Below are positions 34,261-47,024 of a stretch of DNA of 64,000 bases, piece after piece. The notes beneath the pieces were generated by a model. That model was not told where the DNA came from. It made no database searches and was given only the letters and a program-made list of their open reading frames with translations. Within the stretch, counting starts at the first letter, position 1, and the number at the start of each line of letters is the position of its first letter. The stretch is from positions 2,666,001 to 2,730,000 of the forward strand of contig CAUWAG010000006.1 of NCBI GenBank assembly GCA_963556695.1, written 5' to 3'. The stretch is from Anthostomella pinea (taxonomy: Eukaryota; Ascomycota; Sordariomycetes; Xylariales; Xylariaceae). The translations under genes and the position numbers were made by a program.

Positions 34261-37200
34261 CTAGCTAGCGCCAGCATCCAAGTGCAACAGCTTGGTCTTG
34301 TCATCGAGGAAACCCTGTCGGTGCTTGACAATGGCCTTCGTAATGCGATCGAAGTCTTTGACCTTGTTGCGTTTCAGCTCGTTCAGCACTTGTTTTAGAC
34401 CCTCGATGAATCTGGTTCTCGTATCTCCGGTGAACATGTCGGCGGACCCGAGCTGGGTAATGATTTCGGCGTCTATAACCAAACACGTAGCAAGTCAGCT
34501 ATCCAAATGGGGGGTGATCTTCAAGCAACGGCGAGACTTGTGACTGAACGCGTCAGGGACTCACCCGGCAGAACCATATTTTCGAAGTGCTGGTATTGGC
34601 ATTGATGGCCCCTGGGACACTGGTCTCCGGCTAGTATATCCGGGCACACTGGCCGCATCGGATCAATCCTGGAGCTATAAGTCATAGACTTGAGACCCCC
34701 CGGCACCTCCTCAAAGAATTGAGGGTGGAACCTGTAAGCCCGAAAATACCCAAGAGGGCTCTGATAGTTCATTAGATCCCCTGATGACAAAACAGAGTGT
34801 TGTTCATCCTGCGATGTAGTTAGTAAGAGGTGCTCCCGAGACGAGCAGCCTTGTACTTCTCCGCTCGCTTTCTCCGGTTCGGGTTGAACAGGTTCTTCGG
34901 GTAAGGATGTCGGGTTGGGCTCATCGGGAATTTGATCAACGACCTGGCTGCTGGTAAGTGGACTGCACCCGTGCTGGGGCAGGACATGTTTTACTTCTGT
35001 ATTCTCGATATCAGTCACTTGAGCGTCGTGGACGTTGGAAATCTGCGCCGGGAGCGGCTCATAAGAATCCTCATCGCTTTGGGACAGCTCTGCTGCAGAT
35101 GTCTGCATCGGGATGTCGGCCTCGTCCGAGTCTACGTCTGGCCTCTGAGGTTGTGGTTCCGAGGGTTCCGCTGCTGCATCTGGCATAGATCCACCATGCT
35201 CAGGCTGTGGTTCCAACGCTTCCGCTGCTGCGTCTGGCATAGATTCATCATGCTCAGGCTGTTGTTCGGAGGCTTCCGCTGGCGCGTTTCGCAAAGATCC
35301 ATCTTTCTCGGCAGGCGGGTGTGTCAGATCACCTTGCGCAAAGTCGTTCACCTCATTAGACAGTCGCAGCGGCTCATCTGTCTGGGGCGAACTTGGCGAT
35401 GGAGGATGAAAATCAGCATCATTGGTCTTCGCTGGGGCCGTTGGAGGGTTTTGAAGGCCCGAGATTGGCTCCTTGTCGGCCGATGCTTGTCTCGAGACAG
35501 TCGTGCCGTCGACGGGGGGTTGAGAATTGATGAGAGAAGCGCGCCAAGCCTGACTTGAGACTATTTCTTGTTCGTCCAGAAGCTGGCGTTGAATAGGCTC
35601 CAACGACTGGGCTGCACCGTTCGTAACTTTAATATCATCAGTAAATAGAAAGGGTACACCTTGACTGCGCAGACAAAGAACTCACTAGTAGTGATAGGCG
35701 GCGATTGACTATCTGAGTCGGGCACTTCGCCGAGCGGGGTCAACACGAAATCTTCCATCTCGGCGGCGAGCTTTTGTCGTTTGTTGAAGCCAGCTTGGAG
35801 CTCCAATTCGAGTTGAGCTGCTTCAGCAACGATTTGCTTCAGCTTCACCTGCTTCTCTTGAAGAGTGGCATCGACAAGGCGGAGTTCGTAGCTCGCGATC
35901 CTATCGCGTCTCTCGGCTGTCATTGTCAACGTTTGTGCCTTGACCTCAGCGACCTTGGGCAACCTCATCACTTGCAGTGCCTCTGTATCTGCCTCTGCCG
36001 CTACCACCCTTGGGCTCTGAGCTTGAGATGGAGGCAGGGTGCTCGATCTCCGAGCATTGCCTTGAACAGCTCTCTGGGCAGCTTTCTTTGCCTCGGCTTT
36101 GGCAATCATGAGCTTCGCTTCTTCGATGCGTTTATGCAACATGCCGAGCTTGCTTCCACCTTGTGGCGGTGTAGGTGCCGCACTCAACGCGGGGCTCGAG
36201 CGCTGTGGTCGAGAGGTAGGATCAGACAGTGGTGGATATGCGCCCAGTGAAGTCTTCCGGTTGGATGAGTCGTCCACTTCCGTCGGCGTGGCAGGCTCAT
36301 CTGCTGGGGAACCAATCTCCATCTCGACGTCTTCATCGTCACTAACGTCAATGATCAAAGTCTCTTGGGTGCGAGTTCGTTTGGGTTCGCCCCGGGTCGA
36401 ATAATTGTCGAAATCCGACGCAACTGGACGCTTCAAGTTGCGATTCGGGGTTTGCAGTGGTTGAGGAGTTGGCAATGAAGATAAAAACAGGCCGGGGATG
36501 TTGCCGTCTTTTGACGGGCCACGTAACTCTGTAGATGCCGAGCGACGATTGATAGCCTGCGGGGCCAATGGGGTAGGAGTTGGTTTAGCAGGCGAACCTA
36601 TACCGCGCTCGTTTCCAGACGTGTTAGGTGCAGTGATAGCGGAAGAGATATCATCAGTGACTTCATTCAGACTCGCCAGCACTTTGTCAGCTGCTGCTTG
36701 AGCTTGAGCTTTCTTGATCCTTGCGAGCTTCTGCTGTAGAAGAGCATTTGTTTCAGCCCTGGTCTTGGGCTTTGCAGATGATCCATTGACTGGCGGAGAT
36801 GCAGCCACTGCAGCGACAACGGGCGGCGTGGGTGCAACAGGCGTAGTAGGGGCGGCAGGTACGGCAGGAACCGCAGTGACCGCAGGGGCAGCAGTAGCGG
36901 GAACCGCATTGATTGCAGGGGCAGCAGGAGCAGGAGGTGGCACGGTGGACGTGGGTTTCTGAGCTTTTGCCGCAAGTTTTCGAGCTATTTTGTCCTTGCG
37001 TTCTTCAGCAGCGGTCTTGGCTGCCGTCTTGACTTCGATGGCCTTGCTAGCAGTGGGCGATCCATTCGTCCCGTCGACGGGTGGTTGTATTGCGTTAGTG
37101 GGTGGTAACCTTTCAGCCGTTTGGTCCCGAGGTGAATCCTTGAGGGCACTCTCCGCGGCACCAGGCACAACTTGTGAATCCCTGACAGTTTTCGAGATTG

Positions 37201-38370
37201 AAGCCGATGTAGGTTTAGGTACTGACGTATCCAAGCCTAGATCTGTGAATAGACTCTTGACCGTGCTCTCATCAATTCCTTCCTCGATATAATCTTGGTA
37301 TCGAACCTTCAGGGGCCACAAGCCGAGGATTGCTTCTTGGGCTTTCTTCTTTGCTTCGGAGGGGGATTGGAAAGACAATGGGGCAGCAATAGCTGACCCA
37401 TTGGCTGTATCAGAAGGTGTGTTCATATTGTTATTGATGACCGGGCCAGTGCGTGAGAGACCATTTGAGAAGGAGGCTATGCTGGTTTGTTGCGTTGATG
37501 AAGAGTTGGTCTCGAAAGATGTCGGAAGAGGATGTTGGGAAGATGCAACTGAAGATGGTTAGACGGTATCCAATCAGGCAGATTCTGCCTTCACTTACTT
37601 CTGGCGTCACGGGGAGCGCCCTTTGCGACGGGCAACTTCCGTTGAATTTCCCTGGGCGACAGGTAGGGAGAGTACGAGCCAGACCGGTCACGTTCTCGGT
37701 TGGCCGGTGCCCACTGCTCAATTGGCGTAACATCCCGCTCGGCTTCTGGAATTGACGTTGACGTGCTGTTGATAGCTGGTTTCGCGCGGGGTGACTCGGC
37801 GTTGTATATAGACGAGCCATCAGTACCACCTGCACGACCAGAATGATTTTCAAGAATACGCGGCGGTATGATCTGTTTTGCGGCCGGCACGGACACATTT
37901 GCCGGGGCTTGAGGTTCGTACAAATCCTCGAACTCGCCCTCGCTCAATTCACCCTCCTCGAGAGCGCTGGAAATCGGTTGTCGAATAGGCTGGGAAGCCA
38001 CCTGGTTTCTCCCTAATGTGTGGTCTTGTTGCGTAGGTTGCTTGGGATCAACTCCCAGAGTTCGTTCCTGACTCGGGGGAGGAAATGTATTTGGATCAGG
38101 AACTTGCGCTAGTGCGTGCCACGATATGTTTTCGAATCGATTGGGGGTAGAAGATACCGATGGGCCACCGAGCCCCAAGCCAGGAATTCGGTTGGCGTTG
38201 TACTGGAACGAGCTATTGATAGCCGCATAGTTGTTGGGTGCAACGCCACCTGTGTTGGGGTTTCCGAGGTAGGGTATCGGGGCATTCGGCAAGACGGGTT
38301 GATGTGTAGAGGACGGCGGAGGCTGTTGACTCGGGGCGAACTGGCCCCGCGGATATGGATGGTCGGACAT
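34261..38370 (-). CDS. zf-C3H1 protein, Red1 / ZFC3H1-type nuclear RNA-surveillance factor (model has a phase conflict)
   Basis: Exons read 38370-37599, about 37549-35686, about 35611-34565 and 34472-34261. Exon 1 starts MSDHPYPRGQF and carries an acidic patch (EEGELSEGEFEDLYEP) typical of these scaffolds. Exon 2 is Ala/Pro-rich with a short predicted coiled coil (RIEEAKLMIAKAEAKKAAQ; LQEKQVKLKQIVAEAAQLE). Exon 3 ends in a Cys-x8-Cys-x5-Cys-x3-His finger (CPDILAGDQCPRGHQCQYQH), the zf-C3H1 signature of S. pombe Red1 and human ZFC3H1, which bridge the Mtr4-type helicase to RNA substrates of the nuclear exosome. Exon 4 is a Lys-rich helical tail. The exon 1 donor (GTAAGT, phase 1) and the natural CTTCAG acceptor at 37550 are out of phase; either the acceptor is at 37477 or one base is extra near 37500. 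Function is inferred from the finger and architecture only. Confidence 0.72.
35140..35303 (-). repeat. 54-bp coding minisatellite in the zf-C3H1 gene
   Basis: Three imperfect tandem units of about 18 codons. The two best units begin SMPDAAAE and the first is a diverged NAPAEASEQQPEHDE form; each unit is Pro/Glu/Gln-rich. Confidence 0.75.
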
Positions 38371-39586
38371 TTTGAGAGATGTCGGTGATGCGCACGAGGC
38401 AGTGGTGTGATTAGTTTGGTGCGAGGGTGAGGCTTAGATCCGCGGTCGAAACAAAGTACGTCGCCAACGCTACCCACATGACGGAGAGTCAAGGTCTGCT
38501 CAGGAGATAGCCTTTCAAATGCTGGCCAGCGGACTGGAGGCGAGCAAAAAAAGTGCGCTTCTCTCTTGTCGGTAGATTTGCGAGAATGGCCTGTGGCAAG
38601 GGGCAGCGTCAAGCGCACGGTGCAATCCTTGGTCTGTCTATGGTAGGCGAAGGGGAGAAGGACTATCGCGTGTCCAATGATAGGTGCATAGGATCCAGAT
38701 CGAAGTGACGGTAAATTGAGAGAGCGAGCGAGCGAGCGATCAAAACACCCGCGATGCGTAGATACCTAGGTTAGATGACGAAGTGTAGAATCACGGCGCG
38801 TTTGTTGGGTATCGTGGTTGTGCGAATGTCTGAACTCGTAGAATTTCCAGAGCTCGAAGATGGAACTTTGTGTCGATCAATCATAAAAGTGGTGGATCAA
38901 GGATGTGGCACCCGACTGGTTGAGGTAGCCTGGGCCCTGGGGTCGGGTGGCCGGGGTGGAATGCTCGCCGTTTCTTTACTCCGTCCATCAGCTGGCATGA
39001 TCACTGATCAGACAGACATCTGAGGGCTGTGTCAGCTGGCAGCAGCAATGCTAACCCACCTAAGCATATGCTTAAAGGCGCCTAGTGCTGGGTCCTGGTA
39101 GGTAGCGTGGCAATGAGGTCTGCCAAGCCGGGCAGGCTGGCAGGGCAGGTCTGAACTGTTGTTTACATGCACATGCCCCGTTGCCATGGATTGGCGCCCC
39201 CTGCTGTCAACATTAGTTGCGTGAGAGCCTCTCTTTGCTACTACCTATCGTCACCACCACTCGCATTGCTCAACAACCACGAACCAGACACTTCGAGGAC
39301 GCGCATGAGTTCCAGCTAGTGGATGTGTCCTCCTTCCGTCCAAGAACAATACGACCCGATATCTATGATTTGATCCCGCTGCTCGTTTCCTGTATTTGTC
39401 CAGTCGGCAGGGCACGCATGTTTATTTTCCATGGCATTGCCCGCGTCCCACGATACCGACTCCCACCGCCAAATTACCACCCTCCACGGCCTGGTCGCTG
39501 TCCTAGAACTACATCATTCGAAGTCAATGAATTCCACGCACGGTCATTGAGATTGCCCACAACGAGATTCCTCGAGTGCGCCCAGC
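38371..39586. promoter_or_regulatory. Divergent promoter between the zf-C3H1 and myosin II genes
   Basis: 1.2 kb separates the two divergent start codons. No gene is seen. It contains a (GAGC)n run near 38720-38740 and CT-rich stretches before the myosin ATG. Shared regulation is an inference from geometry only. Confidence 0.45.
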
Positions 39587-42500
39587 ATGTCGCAGCGGCG
39601 CAACAATCCCTTCTCGCGAATGGGCTCGCAGTCACCCTCGCCGGCCCCAAGTGGCTCTGGCAGTAGTGGCGGGCGGCCCAAGTCCGCCATGTTCTCGTCC
39701 CAGTCATCCTTATCGAACATCACGACAGCGCCCCCGACGCACACTCGCACACAGTCCCACACATCGATAGCGGCGAACCTAGCATCCGTCACCGGCGATG
39801 GCCCTCGACATCAACGAGCCAGAAGCAACACGCCAAATTCTTCCACGTTTGCCCCCTCGTTCATCAAGACAGAAGATATGAGAAGGAGTATAGATGTTGT
39901 CAGGGGAATAGAAGGCGAGAATGACTTCTCCGGGAAGAGGTATGTGTGGCTTAAGGATCCACAGGCCGCCTTCGTGAAAGGCTGGGTGGTCGAGGAGCTC
40001 GAGGGAAGCAGGCTATTGGTGCAGTGTGACGATGGCAGCGTAGGTACTATTGCGTCCGCAGGCTGCAAAGTGTGCTAATCTTGACGTATAGCAACGGGAA
40101 GTCGATAGCGAAAGCGTGGATAAAGTCAACCCTGCCAAGTTCGACAAGGCAAACGACATGGCTGAGCTGACGCATCTCAACGAAGCGTCCGTTGTTCACA
40201 ACCTCCATATGCGATACCAAGCCGACTTAATCTACACCTACTCGGGGCTGTTCTTGGTTACTGTGAATCCTTACTGCCCTCTGCCGATATACACCAATGA
40301 GTACGTCAACATGTACAAGGGTCGAAACCGAGAAGACACGAAGCCACACATATTTGCCGTGGCCGATGAAGCATTCAGAAACCTCGTCGACGAAGGGGAG
40401 AACCAGAGCATCTTGGTTACTGGTGAATCGGGTGCCGGCAAAACCGAGAACACGAAAAAGGTCATACAGTACCTCGCTGCGGTCGCCTACTCCGAGTCCC
40501 CAGTGAAGAACAGAGGGCAGCATTCGAATCTCTCAGCGCAGATACTGCGAGCGAATCCCATTCTGGAAGCGTTTGGTAACGCGCAGACTCTGCGAAACAA
40601 CAACTCCTCTCGTTTTGGAAAATTCATCCGTATCGAGTTCTCTCGGACAGGGTCAATAGCAGGCGCTTTCATCGATTGGTACCTGTTGGAGAAGTCTAGA
40701 GTCGTGCGCATCAACTCACAGGAGCGCAACTACCACATTTTCTATCAACTCTTGGCCGGCGCTGATCGTCGTATGCGACAAGAATTTCTGCTCGAGGGAC
40801 TCGCGGTTGACGACTTTGCTTATACGCGCGACGGTCATAATACTATTGCTGGCGTCTCCGATCAGGATGAGTGGAACTTGTTATTGGAGGCATTCAACGT
40901 CATGGGGTTTTCCGACAACGAGCAGACCGCCATTCTGCGCACCGTTGCTGCAGTCCTTCATCTAGGTAATCTGAACGTCGTCAAAGAGAGCCGGATGGCC
41001 GACCAGGCGCGTCTAAGCCCCGATGCGAAAGAGGTAGCTGCTCGAGTCTGCAAGCTCATGGGCATCCCCTTGGAGCCTTTTCTGCAAGGCTTGCTACATC
41101 CCAAAGTCAAAGCCGGCCGCGAGTGGGTGGAGAAGGTCCAAACTCCAGAACAGGTGCGCCTGGGCATGGACGCCCTTGCGAAGGGTATCTACGAACGCGG
41201 CTTTGGAGACCTCGTGACCAGGATCAATCGCCAGCTCGATCGGACCGGGATGGGCATGGATGACTCGCACTTCATCGGAGTGCTCGATATCGCTGGTTTC
41301 GAGATCTTTGAGGAGAATAGCTTCGAACAGCTCTGCATCAACTATACAAATGAGAAGCTCCAGCAATTCTTCAACCATCACATGTTCGTCTTGGAGCAGG
41401 AAGAATACGCCAGAGAGCAGATTGAGTGGCAATTCATCGACTTCGGCCGGGATCTCCAACCCACGATTGATCTGATTGAGTTGCCGAATCCCATCGGAAT
41501 TTTCTCTTGCTTGGATGAGGACAGTGTCATGCCGAAGGCGACGGACAAGTCTTTCACCGAGAAGCTCAACTCGCTTTGGGACAAGAAGTCGACCAAGTAC
41601 CGGCGGTCACGCCCGGGCCCGCGTCATGGCTTCATCCTTACCCACTATGCAGCTGAAGTGGAATATGCGACTGAAGGCTGGTTAGAGAAGAACAAAGATC
41701 CTCTGAATGACAACATCACCCGACTGTTGGCCGCCTCCACCGATAAACACATAGCGAACTTGTTCGCCGATTGTGCTGATAACGACGACAGTAGTGGAGG
41801 TTCCAGAAGTCGAGTGAAGAAGGGACTCTTCCGCACGGTTGCGCAAAGGCACAAGGAACAGCTCTCCAGCCTCATGTCTCAGCTTCACTCAACCCATCCA
41901 CATTTCGTCCGCTGCATTCTTCCGAACCACAAGAAGCGACCGAAACAGTTCAACGCGCTGCTGGTTCTTGATCAGTTGAGGTGCAACGGTGTCCTCGAGG
42001 GTATAAGAATCGCTCGGACCGGTTTCCCCAATCGACTTCCATTCGCTGAGTTTCGTCAGAGATATGAGGTTCTCTGTCGGGACATGCCGAAAGGCTACCT
42101 TGAAGGACAAGCAGCTGCGGCCTACATGCTTGACAGACTTCATATCGACAAGGCCCTATTCCGAGTCGGACTCACCAAGGTCTTCTTCCGAGCTGGTGTT
42201 CTGGCTGAGTTAGAAGAGCAACGAGATGCCTTGATTACCGAGATAATGTCTCGATTTCAGTCCGTCGCCCGCGGCTACGTCCAACGACGCATTGCCTTCA
42301 AGAGGCTTTATCGAACTGAAGCCACACGAGTCGTTCAACGGAACTTCAATGTCTACCTCGACCTCTGCGAGAACCCTTGGTGGCAGCTTCTTATTAAGAT
42401 GAAGCCACTGCTGGGCTCTACCCGCACAGCTATTGAGGTGAAGAGGCGCGACGAAAGGATACGTGAACTAAGTGAAAAGATGCGGCTGGAATCGGAGAAT

Positions 42501-45500
42501 CGTGATCGGCTAGAGGAAGAGCGGCGCAATTGCCACACGGAGCTCATGCGCACACAACAAATCCTTGAAAGCGAGCGAGCATTGGCGTTGGACAAGGAGG
42601 AGATTTTCAAGCGGCTGCAATCCCGAGAAGCTGAACTCGAGGATGAACTCAAAGGCGCGATGGAAGATCAAGAGAAACTCGAAGACCAACTCGATGACCT
42701 TCTTGACGCGAAGAAGAGAGCCGAGCAGGAAGTCGACAAGTATCGATCACAGCTGGAACAAGCTGCTGCACTCATCGCTCGGCTTGAGGAGGAGAAATCG
42801 GCACTTGGCGCTCGAACATCCGATCTTGAGGCAGAGCTTCAGCAGATCGCACAGAAGCAGGCTGACCGGAGTGCCCAGGAAGCTGTCCTGGAAGATGAGG
42901 TCAAGATGCTACAAAGCCAGCTTTCTTTGAAGGATCGCAAAGTACGAGACCTTGAAGGAAGGCTGGTTAAGATTGACCAAGACGCCGATGTCAAGCTTGC
43001 TACTGCCCACAGAGAGCTACAGTCGCTCAGGTCTCGAGAACAGCAACTTTCCCGCGAGAACCGCGAGGTTCAACAACACTTATCACAGTTGTCGAAGACT
43101 TCTACAGACTATGAGGATCTCGTGAGGAAGAAGGAGAGCGAGCTCGTCATCCTCCGTGGAGACAATAAGAACTTCGAGATAGAGCAGCGACAATTCGAGG
43201 ATCAGAGGAAGCTATTAACGTCTGAGAAGGAGAAGACAGCCGCCCGGTTGCGAGAGGTTCAAGCGGAGATGGTTGCTATGAAATCCCAGGAATCGCAGCT
43301 TCAGCGAGAGGCCGAGGACGCCAAACAACTGCTCCTGGCTCGTCTTTCGGAAGATGCTCAAGCAAATCAAAATCGCGAGGTACTAGACTCGCAAATCAAG
43401 GATCTGAAAGATCAGCTCTACAAGATTCAGATGGATCTGAGTCGCGAACGTCAATCGCGAGATGATGTTGCCCTGCTGGCAGAACACCAATATCAAGAAC
43501 TGCAGCAGGAACACGAGAAACTGAAGGAGTCGAAGATCACGATCGAGAAAGAGCTCTACCTGCAACAGGACACTCTGAGGCGCACCATGGAAGCACGAGC
43601 AACTGCAGAAAAGGAACGAGACGAGGCACGCGACGAGATCCGACGACTGCGAATCGCCAAGAGTCAAGCTGAAGAAGCCAGGATCAATGCCGAGGAAGCC
43701 GCCGACCGCAAGGCTACGCGTGCAGCTCGTGAGCGGGAAGACAGCCTGCAGAACGACCTCGATGCCACTCAAGAGCGGCTGAGGTGGTTTGAGGCAGAAT
43801 GCGCCAAGCTGAACCACCAAGTTGAAGATCTCAATAAGTTCATGATCGAGTCCGGCGACTTTGGCCTGAAGAACGACCAGGCCAAAGAGCGGCTCGAGCG
43901 AGAGTTGGTGACTGTCAAGGGCCGCCTGACTGCTTCTGAAAACGACAACCGTGCTCTTCTCAACAAGATACAGCAAAAGGGGCTGGAGATAGCCCGATCA
44001 AGCTCGAGGGCCAGTGAAGCTTCGAGGGGACAAGTCATCAGTCTGCAACGCGAGAAAGCGAGAATCGAGGAGCAAAATACGAAGCTCAACAAGCAGCTTG
44101 GGGACGCCTCGTTGACTATCGCGGGCTTGGAGAAGAAGGTTGAAAAACTGCAACTCAACGTTGAAGACCTGAATCATGAGGTCGCACGGGAGGTCCAGTC
44201 CAGCCGAACAGCCGAGAAGAGTTCCTCCAACTTCACTGTTCAGCTGGCAGAGGCGAACCGCACCATCGAGTCCGAACGTCAGCTACGGACGCAGGCTCAA
44301 ACTACAGTACGCACCATGCAGTCAACGCTCGACTCACGCACCAAGGAGACTGAGGAGCTGCGGGCCCAATTGCTGCGAGTTCTCAAGGCTGTAGATCCGG
44401 AAGTGTCTATCCCGGCCCAGGCTGATGGGACTCATGATAAGATCATGAGCAAGAACTTCGATATGATTAGAAAGATCGAAGAGCTCCAGCAGGACCTCCG
44501 GGTCCAGACAGCTGGACGGACCAACGCGGAAGCACAGTTGGCGGAAGTACGTGGGAATCGTGGCGACTCCCCGGTCAGAGCCAGGCTGGAGGAGATGCAC
44601 CCTAACGAGGCTCCCTTCAACGGCTCCCCAACACGGCGGGGGAAGCTTAATGGGCGACACTACTCGAATACATCTACCCCGACTCGGCGGTTTGGCAACG
44701 AGAACGATGTAGTTCAGGACTCTGCTAGATCCGACCGAACCGCCGACCTCCTCAGCTTCAACAACCGCCAGGACCTGAAGACGGAGGTCGAAGAGCTACA
44801 GAACCAGCTTCAACTAGCCGAGATGCAGAACCGTCATCTACAGAGCCAGATTGAACGTTCGACTCCGACACGAGACTCCGCTTTTGAAGATGGCAGCCCA
44901 TCGGTCCGACGAATGCAAAAACTAGAGAAGGCCAACAACCGCTTGCACGATATGCTGGATGATTCTGCAAAGAAAGTATCCTATCTGGAGAAGTCAATGC
45001 GAACGGGCGAGCTGTCATTACGGGACATCCAAACGAAGTCCCACGAAGAAATCCTGGATCTGCTTAACAGCCAAGAGGACTCTCGTCGCGCACTTCTCCA
45101 CAGCCATAACGATGCTATTGCCGAGCTTACCGACGTCAAACAAAACTTCGAGAAGACCCGCCACGATCGCGCGAACCTTGAGGTTGAGCTTCGAGATGCA
45201 AGATCGGATCTTCAGGAGATGGATCTGGCCAGAGAGCAGGAAGCCTCGAGTCGTAGCCAACTGCTGCAGGAATTTGCCGATTTGCAGATACGCCTTGATG
45301 CCGAGACCTCTAACCTGGCGGATGTTACTGCAAGCCTCGAAATGTACAAGGCTCGCGCAGATGAATACTTCGGCAAGCTTGAACAAGCCGAGATTGCTGT
45401 TCTGAAAGCTACGCGCGCTGAGCAATTCGCCAAAGCCCAGGCGAAAGAGGCTGAGGAGACGTGTGCAGAAATAATGTCTCAGCGGAACAGATCAGACGGC

Positions 45501-47024
45501 AGCATGGAGGATGTTCAACGCCAGAACCAACGGCTCGAAGAGAAACTCGAGGATGTTTCCACCGACCTTGAAGCTGCACTGCAAGCGAAGAAGCGTCTGC
45601 AGCACGAACTCGAAGACTATAGAAACCAGCGAGCTATTGATCTCGAAGACAAGGAGTCCAGCATGGAGCAGACACGCAAGAAGTATCAGGCCGAATTCGC
45701 CACGCTCTCTAATGAGCTCGACCTGGCACGAGAAGAGAAGCTGTACAAGCAGTCCGAGATCAATCGCCTACGGGAAGAGCTTGATGAACTCCGCTCCAAG
45801 TGGGACGATGAGGTGCTCAACAGCTCGACGTGGTCGAAGGAGAAGTCACGCCTCGAGGCAACTCTTTCCGATGTCGTCGCGTCTCGTGACGAGGCGGTCG
45901 GCGCCCACAACGAAGCTCAGGGCAAGGTGGTCTCACTTCTTTCGCAAGTCCGGACACTACGAACGTCTGTCGACGACATCACTGCTGAGCGTGATGCCCT
46001 TGTCAGGGAAAAGCGTGGTGTTGAGGCAAGGCTAGAAGAAGCCAAAGCTGGTCTGGAGGATCTGGCGAACAGCGACAGCCCTGCTCTGCGAAATGCCGCC
46101 AACACCGACAGACAGATACTAGAGCTGAAGTCTGGCCTCGCCCAACAGGAGGACCTTGCTGCAGCTGCGGTAGAAAAGATGCGGCGAGCCGAGTCGCTCT
46201 CCACTGAAGTGCAGAAGGAGATCGCAGCCGAGCGTGAGATCAACGCCGGATTATCCAAGCAGAAGGCAGCGCTGGAGAAGAGCCTTAGTGAAGTGCAAGT
46301 TCGACTCGTGGACCTGGAGACCAAGGGATACTCGAGCGGCAGTCAAGACATCAAATTCCTACACAAGCGCATCCAGGAGGTTAGTACACCACGACACGTT
46401 GATCCACCACCTCAGACGGGCCTTCCAGCGGCGCAACCCCCTCCAACCAGACCTATTTCCTCTCTCTTCCGCAAGCTCACCAGACGTGGCACTAATTTTT
46501 CGCAACGATAGCTGGAGACCGAACTCGAAGCCCAAGAGAATGAGCGATCCAAATCACAAAGGTCGGTGCGCAACGTGGACCGGACGGTGAAAGACTTGCA
46601 ATCCCAAATCGAGCGCAAAGACAAACAGACAGTTCAGCTGAACGATGACGTTTCACGACTGCGCGACAAGGTCGACAAACTACTTGCAGCGATCGACGAG
46701 CTCCAGGCCAGCGAGAGCTCGAACCAGCTCACTGCGCGTCGGGCCGAACGGGAACTCAAGGGGGAAAGAGAGAAGACGCTTCGGCTGGAGCGCGAGCTAG
46801 ACGGCTGGAAACATCTCAGGATGGAAAAGGGGAGCGTGAACGGCGGCAGCGTGCGCTTTGGCACGCCCGGCCTGGAGGGCGCGAGGCGGCTGAGCTCGTG
46901 GAGGACCGGCCCCGGCACCAGCGACGGGGACGACGCAAGCATCCTCAGCGGGACGGGCATCGAGGTGCCCAAGCGGAAAAGCAGTATTAACCGGGTGCCG
47001 AGCCTAACCAAGGGATTTTTGTGA
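39587..47024 (+). CDS. myo2: Conventional class II myosin heavy chain, three exons
   Basis: Actin-based motor of the cytokinetic ring and septum. Exons 39587-40039, 40092-46379 and 46512-47024 join in phase to about 2417 residues. Residues 1-110 are a Ser/Pro-rich fungal extension, followed by the SH3-like motor subdomain (KRYVWLKDPQAAFVKGWV). Motor landmarks: P-loop GESGAGKTENTKK near residue 262, switch I NNNSSRFGKFIRIEF, switch II DIAGFEIFEENSFEQLCINY near residue 550, the actin-binding HFVRCILPNHKK region, and an IQ-like FQSVARGYVQRRIAFKR near 872. LCENPWWQLLIKMKPLL marks the start of the tail, and heptad coiled coil runs to about residue 2320 with one break near 1500 (NGSPTRRG...STPTRR). 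A Ser-rich basic tailpiece ends KGFL. Retaining the last 132-bp intron would stop translation at 46511 and remove the final 170 residues. Confidence 0.97.

Noticed and set aside
34932..35558. 208-codon plus-strand frame opposite the zf-C3H1 gene
   Set aside because: Arg/Trp/Cys-rich antisense translation of a repetitive Glu/Pro coding segment.
43383..43976. 197-codon minus-strand Leu/Phe-rich frame
   Set aside because: Antisense of the myosin coiled coil; Glu/Lys/Gln codons read as Leu/Phe on the other strand.
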